Of a stretch of DNA of 64,000 bases, positions 34,199 to 46,390 are shown one piece after another. The position numbers were made by a program, and so were the translations under genes. Below the pieces are notes generated by a model, which ran no database searches, was not told the DNA's origin, and saw only the letters and a list, made by a program, of their open reading frames with translations. The stretch spans positions 1 through 64,000 of the forward strand of contig WSUB01000002.1 in the NCBI GenBank assembly GCA_019633425.1, written 5' to 3'. Position 1 is the first letter of the stretch. Every line of letters starts with the position of its first letter. Source of the DNA: Tulasnella sp. 424. Lineage: Eukaryota > Basidiomycota > Agaricomycetes > Cantharellales > Tulasnellaceae.

Positions 34199-37100
34199 AT
34201 GGACTTGCTACGCTCTCTGGGCTCGGCGGCAGCTTCTTCAATCCTCCAAAAGTCCGGCCTTACCTTACCCTTTTCGCTTGGAGACAAGGTTGCTTCCTTT
34301 GAAGGAAAGACGATCTGGTCACTTCACGATGCTACAAAGAGGGTAAGCTGCGATTCAAGCCGGAAGCCTTCGAATCTAGACTGCTAAGCGTAAGCGACCG
34401 GCAGGACGACGGATCTCAAGTCTCGGTATTCGTTTTTGACGCAAATGCACCTGGAAAGCGAAGTGTACTGCCTTTAGCTAAGAATGCCCTAAAGAAATTA
34501 AGGACGACACGACATCCTGACGTCCTCAAGTTTATCGACGTGGTCGAGACCGAAACTACTGTCCATATCGTCACAGAGCGCGTTCAGCCGCTTTCGAAGG
34601 CGTTATCATCTTGGCAAAGCAAATCCGCAAAGGAGAGAGAGGAATGGTTAATTTGGGGTTTACATCGGGTAGTGGTGAGCAAGCTACTTCCATGCTGCGA
34701 TCGTCGGGCCGCAGTATGATAACAAGTCTCTCAGGTTGCTCTGGCTTTTCTCAACGATGCCTGCCAATCTACGCATGGAAACCTGAGAGTCGATTCAATC
34801 TTCATCTCTCCCTCTGGTGAATGGAAGCTCGGAGGGTTTGACTTGCTCAGCAGCCCGAAGGATGACGCCGCAGTCTTATACGTATGTTCACCCAAGAACA
34901 CCGCCGATTTGGCTTCAGTCTAATGCCACATTTTTCACTTTTAACCAGACAATGGGAGGCCTTGTTCCTGATGGGAACGCTATCGCCTCCCCAGAAGTCA
35001 AGAGCGGTGGATGGTCTGCTCTGAAAGCGTAAGCCAGTCGCCAATCTTTGAGTACTCGGACGACCGTCTGACCTGGTATAATATCTCTCAGAGCAGATCC
35101 TGCTGCTGGAGACTCATACGCCCTTGGGCTCCTCCTTCACTCTGTCTTCAATCACAACTCACCTCCACCAACCACAATCTTTCCGCCGCATGCGCCTCCC
35201 GTTCCCTCGTCAAGAGGCGCCATACCGCCTTCTATATTCCCTTCATTTAAGAGATTGCTTAATCCGAACCCCAAAACCAGATTCACCGCTAAGGGGTTCT
35301 TGGACCTTGGCATGGGTCAAGTACTTGGTGATGGGTCCGGCTTCTTTGCAAACAATGGGCTTTTCAAGATCTGTGCAGGTCTTGAGGGCTTCCCTCTGGC
35401 CAGCGATGGCGAGAAGCAGGCGCTTCTAAGGTAGTGCCTATTCATTCGACCTGAAATTCTGATTCACTCAAGCTCTGTCCTACAGAACCCTGAAGGAGTC
35501 CGCTGCATCCTTCCCAGTCGAGTTCGCATCGTACAAAGTCCTTCCATCCCTGCTCTCATCTTTGGAACACGGCGGCGCATCGGCCGCCCAAGTTCTTCCT
35601 CTAGTTCTTCAACTGGGGAAAAATCTCTCCCCATCTGAATATTCCGACTTACTAGTTGCACCTGTTGTGAAGTTGTACGCGAGTCCAGATCGTGGCACAC
35701 GAATGGCTCTACTCGAAAGCCTACCCGAGTACGCGGACAAGCTCGACAATAAGACGGTAACGGACAAATTATGGCCTAACTTGGTACTGTGGTTATATTT
35801 TATCTTCTGTCATTGACGTCTGACCTGTTGCCACCAGCAAACTGGATTCGGAGACACCGTGGCCGTGATCCGCGAAGCTACCGTCCGGTCCATTCTCCTC
35901 ATCGTCCCAAAAGTCTGTGACGAAGTCCAGCGCCCGATTATGCGTTTCTCCTGATATCAGTCTCTTTGCCAGCTATCCGAACGAGTTCTAAACAACGACC
36001 TTCTTCGTCATCTCGCCAAAACACAAACCGACTCCGAGCCTTCCATACGAACAAACACTTGCATCCTTCTCGGTCGGATCGCGCCTTCGCTGGGGTATAA
36101 TACGAAACGAAAAGTCCTAGTTCCGGCTTTCACTCGAAGTCTAAAGGATACATTCGTCCACGCAAGGGTTGCTGGGTTAATGGCTCTAATGGCTACCCAA
36201 GAGTGCTATGAGATTGAAGAATTGGCCACAAAGGTCATCCCCGCAATGTCGTTCTGCTTGTTAGACAAAGAGAAGTGTGTCGAGAATTACTCTCGTGAGC
36301 CATAGGTGTTCTGACGGCGCTCTGTGGGCAGACTAGTGCGTGATCAAGCATTCAAAGCCATGGAGGTGTTTATGAAGGCTGTCGAGGCGCATGCTGCCAC
36401 GATGGTGAGACTTTGGCGGCTGCATGTACAATCGCCGGTGCTCAAGCTAAACTCCACCCCCGGTAACTCAGCCAGAAACAGCGATAGTTCCAGATCAAGG
36501 CCTTAGCAGCCCTTCGCCAGGACCTTTGAACTCAGTTGGATTGGCTAACTCGGCAGCTGGTGCGGCTGGCGCGCTCGCTGGTTGGGCGATGACTTCGCTT
36601 ACCAAAAAGGTGCGGGTCCGAGGTGCCCAACGGAAGCTACCAGTCATGCTGATCCGCTTTTAACCCCTCTACAGCTTGCTCCAACAGATCTTCAGAGTGG
36701 AATCGGTGGTGGCGCAGTCCCGGTGCCTTCGCAGACTAATGGAACAGGCGATACTCTGGCTCCTCCTGGTGCCTTTACCTCGGCTCCCAGTTTCAGCCAG
36801 AGCTCTCCTTCAACTACGTCAACTTCTACGAGCAAGGGAATGAAGCTAGGCGGTAACCGAACTGGCTCGTTGGTCGATGAACTAGCCGCGGAGGCAACTC
36901 CTGTCATTCATGCCCCTGGCGCGTGGGATGATGAGGACGACGGCGATTTGATTGATGTAAATGCTGACGCAGGAGATTGGAGTATGTTTCGTCTCCTCGA
37001 ATCTGGCGAAGGACATTTCTGATCTATTGTTCAACTGTTCATAGGCGAGTTTTCCAAAGCTCCAGGGGCGCCCGAGCTGGAAGCAGTTCATGATCCAGAT

Positions 37101-37633
37101 GCCTGGGGCGACATGCTAGACTCATCCTCCAAGCCTGCTTCGCCAACACCGCCACCACCCGCTGCTGCTATGCCGAACCTTTCATCGTTTGCACCAGCTC
37201 CTAGAAAGCCAACGGCCAGTCCTGCAAAAACGAAACCCAAGCCACCGTCTACCCCTCAGCCGAAAACGGCTCCGTCTCTGGCGCCACCTGTCCAGCAGCA
37301 AAGCAGAAGCTCGAGCGTTCCCACTTTGTCTCAGAGTTCTTCTGGTTCCAGAGCCGCTTCACCTGCCCGCGCTCCTAAAACGACAGAAGGTTGGGACGAC
37401 TCGGATTCCGCATGGAAAGGAGAAGATTCAACAGCAGCATCGACAAGCGGCGCTGCTCCTACGACACCTTTGTCAGCCATGAGTAAAGAGGAGAAGGCTG
37501 CAGAAATGGCCAGACGTCGAGAGGAGAGAAAGCAGGTCCGTATCAAGGCTTTGCGCAATTATTCGCATCGTTCCTGACGCGTCTCCTTGTCCAGCGCATC
37601 GCCCAGTTAAAGGAACAGAAAAAGAAAGGTTGA
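34199..37633 (+). CDS. CEX1: SCYL1/Cex1-type pseudokinase with HEAT repeats
   Basis: Multi-exon, about 830 residues. It begins MDLLRSLGSAAASSILQKSG and has the SCY1 kinase-like domain: KTIWSLHDATKR, VFVFDANAPGKR, ALKKLRTTRHPDVLKFIDVV, VHIVTERVQPL and VALAFLNDACQSTHGNLRVD. The HxN replaces the HRD catalytic loop, and GGFDLL replaces DFG, so it should be catalytically dead. HEAT repeats follow (FASYKVLPSLLSSLEHGGAS through AFKAMEVFMKAVEAHA). A disordered Pro/Ser-rich region contains WDDEDDGDLIDV and WGDML-like acidic motifs. The C-terminus is RREERKQRIAQLKEQKKKG, a basic tail like the COPI-binding end of SCYL1. Family roles are COPI traffic and tRNA export channelling (Cex1). It ends at TGA 37631-37633. 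The gene looks intact. Confidence 0.9.
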
Positions 37634-37855
37634 CGACAGTGATATTTAAGGTGGACAGGATATTCAGGACCAGGGCAAATATTTGGAGATCAAATCAATT
37701 TCCTTGTGCTAAAGTATTGGCATCGATCCGAACTAGTCTTGGGAGTTCTCCGTCCCCAGCATTTTCGTCCTTTTGTTCCACGGCTGCTGATCCACTCGAA
37801 TCCTTGGCTGCGGGAAGATCGTATCTTTAAGACCTCTTCTACAAGCGCATCATGT
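37634..37855. other. Short convergent 3' flank
   Basis: About 220 bases between the SCYL1 and Dad2 stop codons. No gene. Confidence 0.5.
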
Positions 37856-38183
37856 CTACCTACCAAATAGGCTGATGACCCTTAGAACGTTGGGCCAATT
37901 GTTCATGACTGACGCCACGGCTGAGATAGCGGTTACTCGATGAAAGGGCCGAATATCTATAACCGTCAAACTCACCACGACCACCGTCTGCCATTATATT
38001 CCCTTGAGCAGCCAATTGTTCCAACGACTTGACGATTTCTTCTGTAGTTTCATCGAGCGCCGCAATAGCTTCCCATTCTTGTCGCTTTTCTAGTAACCTC
38101 AAAGTCGCAGATTGAGTAGAGGATGTGACCCTTCCAGGGGGTAGGGCTGAGGGGCGCGAGGAAAGGGTTGAGGGACGGAGCAT
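37856..38183 (-). CDS. DAD2: DASH/Dam1 complex subunit Dad2
   Basis: Two exons, about 90 residues. The start MLRPSTLSSRPSALPPGR at 38183 is the first ATG; the frame upstream opens only with non-ATG codons. Exon 1 holds a heptad-rich helix (LRLLEKRQEWEAIAALDE, LEQLAAQGNIMADGG). A 55-base intron (GTGAGT..CTCAG, about 37915-37969) must be removed to reach AVASVMNNWPNVLRVISLFG. That C-terminal WPNVLR(V/A)I block is the Dad2 signature; without the splice the frame reads nonsense. Dad2 is one of ten subunits of the ring that couples kinetochores to microtubules. Length is close to the family. The short 5' distance (about 266 bases) is shared with Mediator 14. Good example of a small gene that can be missed. 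Confidence 0.85.
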
Positions 38184-38449
38184 CCGGGCTGCGACACTAC
38201 CAGAGAGGAATTGTGTTGAATAGAGTACTTTGTACTGGATTGAAAGTTCTATTCCTGCAGAAGGATTCAGGTCGACGGTGGCGAGTGCGAGTGCGAGTCC
38301 GGAGTAGTGACAAACGTTGCTAGAGTGTGAACAAAGCCCCTTAGAGTTCCCGCGGCTCGACTTGCTTGCTTTCGATTCCAACCGTCTCTGGACTCTCCAC
38401 CTCTACTCTGTCCTGGCGACGTCTGAGGAAGGCTCACCATAACGCCGCA
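38184..38449. promoter_or_regulatory. Divergent promoter, DAD2 / MED14
   Basis: This 266-base space drives outward genes on both strands. The plus leader reads caccataacgccgca before the ATG. No clear TATA box is seen. Confidence 0.5.
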
Positions 38450-41400
38450 ATGACTCAGACAGCACATATCAACGGGATTACGAGCCCGTTCGTTAACGGC
38501 GTGAAGGCAGTCAACGGCATATCCGGAGCCAGCCAGTTGTCCTCACACCCCACCTCCACAACCGCTGTGGAGGACGACACGCCTGTATACGAAAGCGACT
38601 GGAATCCCGACTACCTTGAGGGCTATACTGTCGAGCAAGTTGCTCATTCAAGACCTCTCTCCGACCCTTATGCCAACGCACAGATTCCACCATATGCGAA
38701 ACTCCGACCAATAGACATCGACTCGTTCAGAACCGGCCACCGTCCTACACCAGATGAACTACACCAAGAAATTAGGATGACGTACGAGGGCCAGCTTCCA
38801 TTTACCCAAATATTGGATCGAATTGTGCAAGACTCCTACGCGAATTTAACGGAACTTGCTGAAGTGTGGGTTAACCAGACGGAATTAGTGACCCGTTACT
38901 GACCCCACACCCTCCAGTATGCCAAGCTTTAGTGATCGGGAGCGCAAGACCCGTTTAATTCAGTATGCGGTCAACACTCGAAAGCAGATCATCAAAGTCT
39001 ACGCCATCTCCAAGTGGGCCAGAGTTGCGGATGACGTGCAGAAAGCACTGGTTAGCGGTCAAACCTTGGAGATATGACAGGCTTTGACACCTCATGTTAT
39101 TTTAGGATGTTATGACGTTCTTAGTCCGGTCCGAATCGAAGCTTAAGGTGGCTCATATGGTCTTCAGCGCAGGTGTCGCGTTGCTGCACTCGTCTCAGTA
39201 CGTTTACCCGAGTGCCTTGCCGGTGCACCTCTTTCACTGACCGGATCCTTTCGGAAGGCTGAGAAATTCAGATATCATGACTGCTCTGGACGTCCTAACT
39301 ACGGGTACCTATCACGGGCTTCCAACCGTCATAAAGGTACATGGTTTCGTCCGTCGAAACCAACGCTTTGAAAATAATGTCCCACCTGTAGGAAACCTTT
39401 CAAGATTACAAGCGGATCAGCGATGAAGAGGTGATATCCACTCTCCGAGCCTTAAACGATGCAATCCTATATCGACTACGGTTTCGTGATATTGTTCCCG
39501 TGGCGATGAACGACTACCGAGTCGAAGATGGCAGAGTGTGGTTTCAAGTTCCCGGCCTCTTCGAAGTCACTTTGACCCTCACCGGACCTGAAGACACCGA
39601 TTATTGGTATGCGTTAGATATGCGATTCCTGGTAGCTCCGGACGGAGACGACGAGGAGATTCTGCAAGGTACATGCTGTTGACCCTTCAACCGGACTGTA
39701 CTGACTTTCGAAATAGAATTCCCCAGTATTCCACATCCTTGGCTGAAGACCCAAATAATCAATTCTCTCAACTACCAGCTGGTAATGAATTCTGATCAGC
39801 AGCTCGACGTTGGGGATGGTCAGGAGCTGCTTCGCGCCCGACGGGATCCAACCAAAGCGGATGCCCCGCTGGTCAGGATGCACAATGCGCTACGTATGGC
39901 ATAGGTCTCCCGATGTTCCGCCTGCCATCTAACCGATCTGGTGCTAGAGATGCTTTCATTGAGCTATCAGCTAGAGATTTTGTATCAACAGGTGTGTTAA
40001 ATCACCTCTTGCCCCCAACCGATGCTAATGAATGATGCTCAGGCGACCCGTATGCTGAAACTTGACTGGCAAGATGTCATGACCGCCTCCATGGATCTTT
40101 CTCGGAAATCTTTCACGGTGACTTATTGGAAGTAAGTATTACCCCTGCCGAACGCCCACACAGCCATGCTAAATATCAAACAGGCGACCGGCACTGCTTC
40201 CGCCCAACCAAAGTCGTGAGGGAGCAGCCATGCGCCAAGACCCTACCCCTGCCTTAGGAGGCACTGTTACATTCGCTATTGTCACCGACCCCCGCCCAAC
40301 TTCTGCCTCGTCCGCTGCCCGGGTCCATGTCAATAACGCTCTCGCCCTATTGGAAGGGAAGACCAAGCTCAAGGAGGCTCAAGGACCACCGAAGGAGCCC
40401 AGTGATGTCACTGAACTCGCAAGCGTACGGGTTGAATGGAAACCTGTGCTCAATGCACTTTTTATCCCGGTTCCAGCTCAAGAACTTGAACTCGATCTCA
40501 CAATTGTATGACGCGAGCAAGGGTTTCCGGGTGGATCTGTTGTTGATGCGTTGATTTCTAGCAGGACCCCGCCCGACTCGACCTCGAGGGCATTCTCAAG
40601 CGCATTACACGACTCCATGCGCGTGCGATCTTGAGGGCCGTAGGTACGCAACTACTTCGCGGTGCCTCTAAAAGCATCTTCAGCGATCCAAGTCAAGTCA
40701 GCCTCGAAGGAGACGAGCTATCCGGTAGTAGCTTGCGCATCCGTCTCTGCGGATCACAAGAGGTCCTCCTGTCTGTCGATGATCGGTCGGGGAAACTGGT
40801 TCTCAAAGACGTCGGTGTTCTCGCTGCGTCGAACCGCAGCGGTCGATTCCTTGCATACGGTGTCTGGCTAAATCGACATCCGAATGCACTACTGGCTGTC
40901 GTTAAGTCTCTCAAACTTGAGGTGAGCGGTTTCGTTCGACATCTCTATTAGTGTCACTCCTTACCTTCTACTCGTGTAGATGATCATCGCTGAGATTGAA
41001 CATCAAGCACGCTACCTTGGCCTTCAGGCAACCCGGAGTGTTGCCGTTCCACCTCAAGGTTTGTCCCGGTTTCATTTTCCTCCACCGCGACTTACTGCTA
41101 ACATGCCATGGGCTGTAGAGGTGCTCCAAAAGTTCGGCAGCGTTAGAATGGCCGTCTACATTCGTCTCAAACCATTCCCTGATTACTACCTGGCCATGCT
41201 CGCAACCGAGGAAGAGACTAAATGGGCTCTCGTAAATTTGATGGACGGCCAGATGGACCATTACCATATGCGGTCTATACGCGATTTCGGTTGGCTCGAT
41301 GCTGAACGCATCGGTGGTGCAGATGAAAGAGAACGAGCCTGGGAGGAAGTTGCTGCGGTATCATTCAACGATGTTTTGAAACGGACAAGTGGCAGCGACG

Positions 41401-43065
41401 CTTCGTAAGTCGTCCTCACATTATCCTTGGCTAGATGCTGATTCAGTTTCCTGCTTACCAGACTCGGGGTCAAGACTGAAGTCCTTCGTGAACTATACGC
41501 CTTCTGCTGGTGAGATACCTTATCCGGCAATGTCGACCCACCACTGACGTTTATTTCAGCGCGAGAGTTTCCCACACGATCGTAGAACAACAGCTCAAGA
41601 CTCGCGGTATTCCTTGGACTTCAGTTTTCTCCGCCAAGGACCGGAAAACGGAGAAGCACCCTGGCGAGGCCACTACTTCGGGTGCACATCCACTCTCGCC
41701 GTTTTCGTCCACTGCTCGTTCTGTTCCAAAGATCTGCATCCGAATCAGTGACACTGTCCGCTCCGAACGGGCTGCAAATGTTGCTTATGAAAATGTCAAG
41801 ATCAAGGTTGTAGATTGGTGGAGCGAGCGACCGTGTCGTGTAAGCGTTAATACACCACCCTTCAGATGTCATGTTTCTGACAAATTCGCATTCAACAGGT
41901 GGTTACAAGCGTTCGGCTCCGCGAGGTTCAACTCGTGGCAAAGGACCCTTCTGAAATCACGAAAGAACAGCCTTTCGACCCAGCTAGGAACATTACATAT
42001 AATCCTGCAACTTCCATCGTGACATTCACTTCGTTCGATATCAACACCTGTGTCGACGAGTTTCTTCAAGAGTGGGAGAGGGTCGAGAGGGTCGCTGGAA
42101 TTGCCCGAGAAGGTTCGTTGGTTTGGGCTCTATGCAGGACTATTTCTGACATGGCCTGTTTTCAGTGGATCAAGCTAGGTCTCGGCGACAGTGGCCTGAT
42201 ATTCGTATCCTTCGGTTCAACCTGCAGAGCGTTGAGTTTGTCTATCATTCGGTACGCCATCTCATTCAGCACGTTCGAGACAGCTCTGACAGCGTGAAAT
42301 CTCATTAGATGTACACGCTTGCCATTCAATGGGTGCCTCCGTCAGAAGCTGGTGATCAAAGTGAAGGCACTTACGCCATGGACTTTGACACTCTGTCGAA
42401 GGATGGGGTGCGCGGTCAACCGAACCCTCACCAGGACGTTGCTGCCTCGCTCAGCAAACGCCTCCATGTCGACGCCTCACGATCGATGGCATTTGCTGTG
42501 GAACGGTTGATAATGGTAAATCCATTATTCTCAGAATTCAAGCCGGAGTATTCACCTCGAGTTTGGTTCCCAGATTCTTCGTGACAGTCTCCCAGTTCTC
42601 CTTGCTTTGCAAACCGTCAAGCAGGAGAGCGCGGGCAGGGTAACTATGTTCACCAAGTCAGCTGCCTGGTACCGCTTGCTTTTTGGCCCAAAGTACGTCG
42701 CAAAGCAAGTGCACCGAGCTGACCTGACTAACTTGCCTGACATCAGGCATATACTCGACTTCCGCCTTCTTCCAAATCAACGGATTGCCGTTGCAGACGC
42801 AGCTTTGTCCCCATTCACTCGCCTTAGAGCAGGGGATGAAGGGCATGTCGAGAGTGTCTTAGCACCTTTTACCGGATTCCAGGATGTCGCACATGCCCTG
42901 GCGCGAGAGACACAGCCTGCGGAGATTCAGCACGCTTCGGTGGATTCCGTTGGCCCTCCTGTGGTGGTCGTGGAAGGCGGTTTACTTTGTAGTGGACCCA
43001 CAGTGCCCGATGTGTTGCAACGACTCTGCGCTGAGCTCAGCAAACGCCTCTGGCCTCCATCATAA
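38450..43065 (+). CDS. MED14: Mediator complex subunit 14 (Rgr1/Med14)
   Basis: A long gene with many short introns, over 1,100 residues. It starts MTQTAHINGITSPFVNG. The conserved N-terminal Med14 domain reads LHQEIRMTYEGQLPFTQILD, RIVQDSYANLTELAEV, then after an intron MPSFSDRERKTRLIQYAVNT and RKQIIKVYAISKWARVADDV. Further blocks are YHGLPTVIKETFQDYKRIS, ALNDAILYRLRFRDIVP and GRVWFQVPGLFEVTLTL. Later exons continue an alternating alpha/beta repeat (FHFPPPRLTANMPWAVEVL, FPDYYLAMLATEEETKW, IRLREVQLVAKDPSEITK-like). Med14 is the backbone joining Mediator head, middle and tail. The end is SKRLWPPS at 43065. Several internal boundaries around 41.4-42.6 kb I did not resolve base by base. The family call is firm from the N-terminal domain. 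Confidence 0.88.
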
Positions 43066-43541
43066 CGGGGTCGTAGTAATTTCTCACTCACGTCTTGGAG
43101 CTTGCATTTTTTAGTACTTTCAGCGTCATTATTGTGGCTTAACTTATTCTATATGGTTTTTGTACACGCCATGACATGGTACCAGCTCATCTGGAGCCCC
43201 TCGCAAATGTGACCTTGCTTAGTGAACTAAGATCTCAAGAAACAAATGGGTCTGACTAAGTTCGGACGTCGTGCGGACAAGACGGTTACAGGTCAAAGAA
43301 ACTAGATCCAGGCTCATGTCTTCTCCGGAACGACGTCTGCGTCCGACACCAGCTCCGGTGGTGGTCTCCGGCCCCTTCGATAACGTTGCTGCAGCAAGAA
43401 CGCCGGCTTCCGGGCTCATTGCAATCGTAAGCGCAGCGTCGCACTCACTCCCGGGCTGCGCCTCATTCTGTCATGAGAGAATCTCGTTCGCTGAACACCG
43501 ATGTCAGTTGGCCAGTGCTCGTGTAGCAATCATCGTCGGGC
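43066..43541. other. Convergent 3' flanks
   Basis: This 476-base gap between convergent genes includes an AT-rich 3' segment (tatatggtttttgtac). A plus-strand ORF starting at 43271 extends over the minus-strand gene and is treated as a shadow. Confidence 0.5.
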
Positions 43542-44431
43542 TTACTCTCGCTGCGCTGCGGTCTTCGCCGCGATGGCTTCGAGCTGTTGGCACAGCTCTA
43601 TTACAGCGGGGATCTTCCGCTCTAGCTCCAGCTTGTCTGCTAATACTGTGTCTCTCTCCAGTTCCACCTTCATCCGTTGAGCACGTTCAGCCTCATACAT
43701 GTCTTTCCACTGCCGAACATCCTCTACGGTTGAACCCGACGATCCATCCAGTTCGGTGCTCACCGCGACATCTCTGGTTCTCCGGGTTTTATTCTGTGGT
43801 ACCTGCGCTGTTGAAGAATTCGCGTCGCGGTTGCTTAAGGCTGCCTTTAATTGCTCCCGTTCGAGGATTAGGCGTTCGATTTTCTTCCGGTAGATCTCTT
43901 GTTCCTGGCGTCGAACTTCCTTCAGTTGCTCCAATTCATGAAGGCATTGGGATAGGGAGTTGGTCGGTAGTACGTTGTCCTGATTTCCTGAAGCAGGAAC
44001 GAGAGTTGAGTTGTCAGCGCCAGAGGTGCTGGGAGTGCCGGTAGCGAGTGGCTGTGAGGTCGGTGTGCCATTCAATGCACAGGACGGAATACGAGACTTT
44101 TGAGGTAGTGTGGTTGCGACGCCCGAGTCCGGTTTCCTGGCTGGAGTAGGTCCCAACCGTGAAGATGTGACCGAAGGAACGTGCAGGTCTTGCGAGGTCG
44201 TGTTGGAGGATCCTTTTGGTCTGCTCGATGACCTCGCAAGTTGCGTTGAAGTGTTCTGAGCCGGTGGGACCCCTCGCGGAGCCATATTTAGCATCGGTTT
44301 TCGGGGCAGCGAGTTTATACCTGTGGCTGAAAACAAAGAAGAGGTTAAGCCGCCCGGTCTTTGGTAGTGGCAAGAGAGGAATTCGTACGTGCAGTCGAAC
44401 CGCCAGCAGGTGGGGGGTTTAGAGGAGCCAT
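43542..44431 (-). CDS. Coiled-coil protein, tandem paralogue A, unassigned
   Basis: Two exons, about 280 residues. Exon 1 is MAPLNPPPAGGSTA at 44431. An intron of about 65 bases (GTACGA..TTCAG) joins PTGINSLPRKPMLNMAPR in frame. A Ser/Thr/Pro-rich middle leads to a coiled coil from about residue 130 (QCLHELEQLKEVRRQEQEIY, RKKIERLILEREQLKAALSN). The C-terminus reads ERAQRMKVELERDTVLADKL, then LERKIPAVIELCQQLEAIAA and KTAAQRE. The last 45 residues align with those of the adjacent gene at 44873-46390: (L/A)xK..LE.(K/R)IPAVI.L.Q.LEA.AAK. A duplication is therefore likely. No enzyme motif is seen. Possibly a scaffold or cytoskeletal protein; function unknown. Confidence 0.75.
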
Positions 44432-44872
44432 TTTATTCCTTCCTCAGCAGAGTGATGCTAACCGCGATATACGATTCCTTTCAGTCGACAGCCGCGACTT
44501 TTTGTTCGCCCTCCTTTGCCGCGAACTAGATTTTCAGCCGCCAAAACAGTGTCGGCGTGCCCCGCTCCACTTGAACAAATGATGTCAGGAGCAGGCCCAC
44601 GCGTGACTTGATGCTTCTTTGCCCCGGTCAGTTATAGGTGTAGATGTGAAGCGCGGAGGTTTTGCTGGTCAAAGAGCAATGTCCAACATTTCGGCCCATT
44701 TTACTAACAGCGGTTTTCGATTCTGTAATCACATCCAAGTATAATTGATATCTGCACTTCAAATCGAAATCTTACAACCACCCCAAAAGAGCTAAGCTTA
44801 CAACATAGAGCATATTAACTATCCTTTCATAGTAGAGTTCCCTTGACGAACGCAAACGAGGGGCGGCGTTTC
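44432..44872. other. Promoter of paralogue A and 3' flank of paralogue B
   Basis: 441 bases between two same-strand genes. No coding frame is supported. A-rich and T-rich patches near 44740-44830 fit a 3' UTR of the upstream minus-strand gene. Confidence 0.5.
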
Positions 44873-46390
44873 TTACGCAGTAAGAACACGAGGCCTTACA
44901 CCCCCTTTTGCTGCAAAAGCCTCAAGCTCCTGGTATAATTGTATCACTGCTGGTATCCGTGCCTCCAAATTACTTTTGGCCGCTAGGGCCTCATCCCTAG
45001 CACGCTCTGCATTCACTCTCCGAGTGGTTTCAGCGACCAATGCCCCTCTCATCAGTTGGGTGTCTTCGGCAGCTGGAGCCAAGCGAGGAGTGGTAGGAAG
45101 TGAAACGCTGACGGAGGCTTCCAGCGTCCTGATTTTTGCTTGAAGATGCTGTCGTTCAAGAGAAAGCGACTCGAACCCCGCCCGATATCTCTCTCCTTGT
45201 CTACAGTATTCCATCATGCCGTCTAGCTGTCTGCGGAGCTCGGCCTCAGATTTAGAGGATCCTTCTGCGATTTGCTGCGCCTTCCGGAGCTCCAATTCTA
45301 GTGCCTCCCGTGTTTTGCGCTCCGAATCTAGTTGTTGCTGAAGGTCATAGACCATAGTGTCACATTCTGAATGAAGGTCCTCTCCGTCTGTAGCGGTTCC
45401 CATTTCTCGCGTTTCTACAGTTTTCGTGTCTGCAGATGCACTGGGTAGTGTCGAATCCTGCGGGACTGGCTTGATAACTGGAGACGGGATTGAAGACTCG
45501 GGGATAGCCCTTTCTTCGACTGGAGAGATCGTTAGGTTACGGACACCCGGCTCGATAGACTCTGTGGCATGTTTGCTTTCCAGCTGAGCAACCTGCGTCC
45601 GTAGTTTCTCAATCTCTTCACGAGCCCAAGAGGGACATGGCCCAGAAACCTCTGGCTGGGGTGTCGGTGTTGAAACGGCAAGCGGGACGTCGGTCGCGCT
45701 ACTGACCGTTAAGCGACGTTTGGAAGGGTACTCGCGCTCTGAGGATGACTCGAAAGCGTCGTTGGCCGACCGCTTTGTAGATGATGATGTCCACACAGGC
45801 GGGGTGTCATCCGAATGGTAACGATACGCAGCGGCGTTGGTGATACTCGGGGAAGGAGAGGCTAATCAGGCGGAAGATGATTGTAAATAAAGCTCTAGAA
45901 GCTGGTCGCTCGATCAACTTACGCTGGGGTGGAGAAGGAGATGGCGGACTAGCATGACGAGTAGCGGCAGGGCCGGTCGGAGGTCGTCGGTTCCGACGAG
46001 GTTTCGGTACTTCGACTCGTTGAAGGAGGTCGACAAGTCTTGAAGCCTTGTGCTTATCGACAGGTTCGACGGACCAGGATTGTGCCTTGTGCTGCTGACG
46101 AGCATCATATGCAGCCTCAGGGGAAGTAAAAACAGCAAAAAAGTTCTGTTTCTTCTGGGCGCTTTGCCAAGGGAATACGAATACTCTAAAAGGAGATGGT
46201 ATTGAGCGTCGTTTCGGCGAAAAAGATCGTCCCCGTACATTCGGTAGTTGGGAAAGAGCGATCGAATCTCTTCCGCCTTGAAATCATATCCAACATATGA
46301 TTGACCTCTGTGGTAGACGTGCATTGCCGAGGCTGCATAGTGTTCGATGTCTCGGCCTGAGAGTGGTTCTGTGGGGGGGCGTCCTGGCAT
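44873..46390 (-). CDS. Coiled-coil protein, tandem paralogue B, with extra N-terminal module
   Basis: Three exons, about 460 residues. Exon 1 starts MPGRPPTEPLSGRDIEHYAA and continues AMHVYHRGQSYVGYDFKAEE and IRSLFPNYRMYGDDLFRRND. An intron of only about 23 bases at 46167-46190 looks too short, so the edge there is uncertain. Exon 2 reads AQKKQNFFAVFTSPEAAYDA and SRLVDLLQRVEVPKPRRNRR. An intron (about 45858-45920) joins PSPSPSITNAAAYRYHSDD to VWTSSSTKRSANDAFESSSE. The C-terminal half is a coiled coil (ECDTMVYDLQQQLDSERKTR, QRQHLQAKIRTLEASVSVSL-like) and ends LEARIPAVIQLYQELEAFAA KGGVRPRVLTA. The last part matches paralogue A. The N-terminal ordered module is absent from A. Function not recognised. 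Confidence 0.7.

Noticed and set aside
43271..44044. Plus-strand ORF of 257 codons
   Set aside because: It is antisense to paralogue A, whose spliced frame and match with paralogue B are clear. It shows no domain and is a shadow.
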